Of a stretch of 64,000 nucleotides of DNA, positions 63,214 to 64,000 are shown piece by piece; the stretch's first letter is position 1, and every line of letters begins with the position of its first letter. Where the stretch lies: positions 1,178,001 to 1,242,000 of the forward strand of contig NZ_LR134289.1 in NCBI RefSeq assembly GCF_900636535.1, in the 5' to 3' direction. This DNA comes from Chryseobacterium gleum (GTDB lineage: Bacteria; Bacteroidota; Bacteroidia; Flavobacteriales; Weeksellaceae). A model generated the notes under the pieces. That model was not told the origin of the DNA. It did not search any database and worked only from the letters and a program-made list of their open reading frames with translations. Both the position numbers and the translations under genes were made by a program.

Positions 63214-63900
63214 ATGACTGAGGATTACTCCCAATATCCCAAACACCTTGTTGCCGTTGACTGTATCATTTTCGGTTTTGATGGCGAAAATCTTAAAATC
63301 CTTTTGGTAAAAAGAAATTTTGAACCGCAAATGGGCGAATGGTCACTCATGGGTGGCTTCATTGGCAGTGACGAAACTTCTGATGAGGCAGCCAACAGGG
63401 TTTTGTATACGCTGACCGGTCTTGAAAATATTTATCTTGAACAGCTGAAGTGTTATACGGAAATCAAGCGTGAACCAACAGCCAGAATTATGTCTATTTC
63501 CTATTATGCACTGATCAATATTGAAAAAGATATTCAAATCAATGAGCAATACAGTGCAAAATGGGTGGAACTTCAGAAAGCACCTGACCTTATTTTTGAT
63601 CATAATAAGATGGTAAAAGATGCTGTGGCCAGGCTGAGGAGAAGAGCTTCCACTGGGCCAATAGGGTTTGAGCTTCTTCCTGAAAAATTTACCATGAAGG
63701 ATCTTCAGAATCTATATGAAGCTATTTTTGATGAAAAGTTTGACAAACGGAACTTTACCAGCAAGATCAACAGTATGGATATTCTGGTTAACACCAACAA
63801 AAAGGATATGACTTCCTCCAGAAAAGGCTCTTTTCTTTACCGGTTTGACGAAAAAAAATACAACAAGAAAATCTCTAGGGGATTTATGTTTAAAATATAA
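63214..63900 (+). CDS. NrtR/AraR-type Nudix-domain transcriptional regulator
   Basis: A 228-aa protein: a Nudix-like domain (about 10-150) followed by a winged-helix (about 155-228). The Nudix box reads GGFIGSDETSDEAANRVLYT, so the REUXEE core is lost and the domain is very likely a sensor, not an enzyme. This matches the NrtR-type AraR of Bacteroides, which controls arabinose use. It is divergent to the xylan operon and is its most likely regulator; the effector would be arabinose or xylose. Confidence 0.88.
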   Translation: MTEDYSQYPKHLVAVDCIIFGFDGENLKILLVKRNFEPQMGEWSLMGGFIGSDETSDEAANRVLYTLTGLENIYLEQLKCYTEIKREPTARIMSISYYALINIEKDIQINEQYSAKWVELQKAPDLIFDHNKMVKDAVARLRRRASTGPIGFELLPEKFTMKDLQNLYEAIFDEKFDKRNFTSKINSMDILVNTNKKDMTSSRKGSFLYRFDEKKYNKKISRGFMFKI

Positions 63901-63904
63901 TAAA

Positions 63905-63933
63905 AAAACAGGATGCATTCGGCATCCTGTTTT
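63905..63933. terminator. Terminator after Nudix regulator
   Basis: AAAACAGGATGC pairs with GCATCCTGTTTT in a perfect 12-bp stem with a 5-nt loop (ATTCG). A and T runs on both sides allow termination from either strand. Confidence 0.85.
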
Positions 63934-63947
63934 CTTATATGTGAAAA

Positions 63948-63991
63948 GTCAATTTTGCTTCGCAAGTCAATGATGAATTTTTAAAATTGAC
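63948..63991. repeat. Imperfect intergenic inverted repeat at window end
   Basis: GTCAATTTT (63948-63956) and AAAATTGAC (63983-63991) are inverted 9-bp arms around 26 bp that contain TTGCTTCGCAAGTCAATGA. Such AT-rich word repeats look intergenic. The window ends here, so its extent is unknown. Confidence 0.4.
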
Positions 63992-64000
63992 AAGTGAAAC

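Noticed and set aside
63935..64000. 22-codon open frame on the minus strand at the window end
   Set aside because: It could be the 3' end of a gene, but the sequence is a repeat-like word stretch and too short to judge.

Overview
The window looks like chromosome of a Flavobacteriia member, most likely Chryseobacterium or a close Weeksellaceae relative. This rests on AT-rich sequence, A-rich ribosome-binding regions, promoters with a TAnnTTTG -7 box, exported proteins with the VGxNTTxPxxTxDI motif, Reg_prop-type and TPR-type sensor kinases, and a Nudix-type sugar regulator. I see no rRNA, tRNA, CRISPR array, insertion sequence or prophage.

Layout. 0-8.4 kb: two loci, each with an exported tail-fibre-like protein and a small transposase-like HTH gene; between them lie a TetR/SDR pair with two palindromic operators, a 15-unit heptamer repeat, and an exported epoxide-hydrolase-like protein followed by an Ohr protein. 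8.7-12.4 kb: Reg_prop sensor kinase plus LuxR-type response regulator. 12.5-17.7 kb: exported catalase with an ankyrin partner, a thioredoxin-like protein, an outer-membrane barrel and a short repeat protein. 18-23.8 kb: a LacI-controlled operon (carbohydrate kinase, MFS permease, maltoporin-like porin, ketose 3-epimerase), probably for a rare ketohexose. 23.9-33.6 kb: left stress arm (Dps, LytTR regulator, hybrid kinase, old yellow enzyme, bicupin, DUF1275, peroxiredoxin, DsbA-like protein, and an alpha/beta hydrolase broken by an amber codon). 33.7-39.7 kb: two sigma-54 activators, a TMEM175-type channel and a TPR kinase. 39.7-47.2 kb: right stress arm on the other strand (DUF1275, Dps, DoxX, amidohydrolase, orphan M17 N-domain, porin, isochorismatase-like protein, intact alpha/beta hydrolase). 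47.5-52.6 kb: galactose genes galK and galT, a HAD phosphatase, an AraC regulator and a small exported protein. 52.7-62.7 kb: a six-gene xylan/arabinoxylan operon (GH127, esterase, GPH symporter, GH10, GH43, GH67), with a divergent NrtR/AraR-type Nudix regulator at 63.2 kb.

The least expected signal is a shared promoter architecture at 23843-23907, 29234-29298 and 29915-29979. Two TTCAMCGA-like direct repeats lie exactly 21 bp apart, and TTTAC follows exactly 38 bp after the second. The 21-bp spacing is what LytTR response regulators recognise, and a LytTR regulator with a hybrid kinase lies directly downstream of the first site. I infer a small LytTR stress regulon covering Dps, an unknown 185-aa protein and the bicupin operon. 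Both stress arms carry the same gene families in opposite orientation, which suggests an old duplication; one alpha/beta hydrolase copy has decayed.
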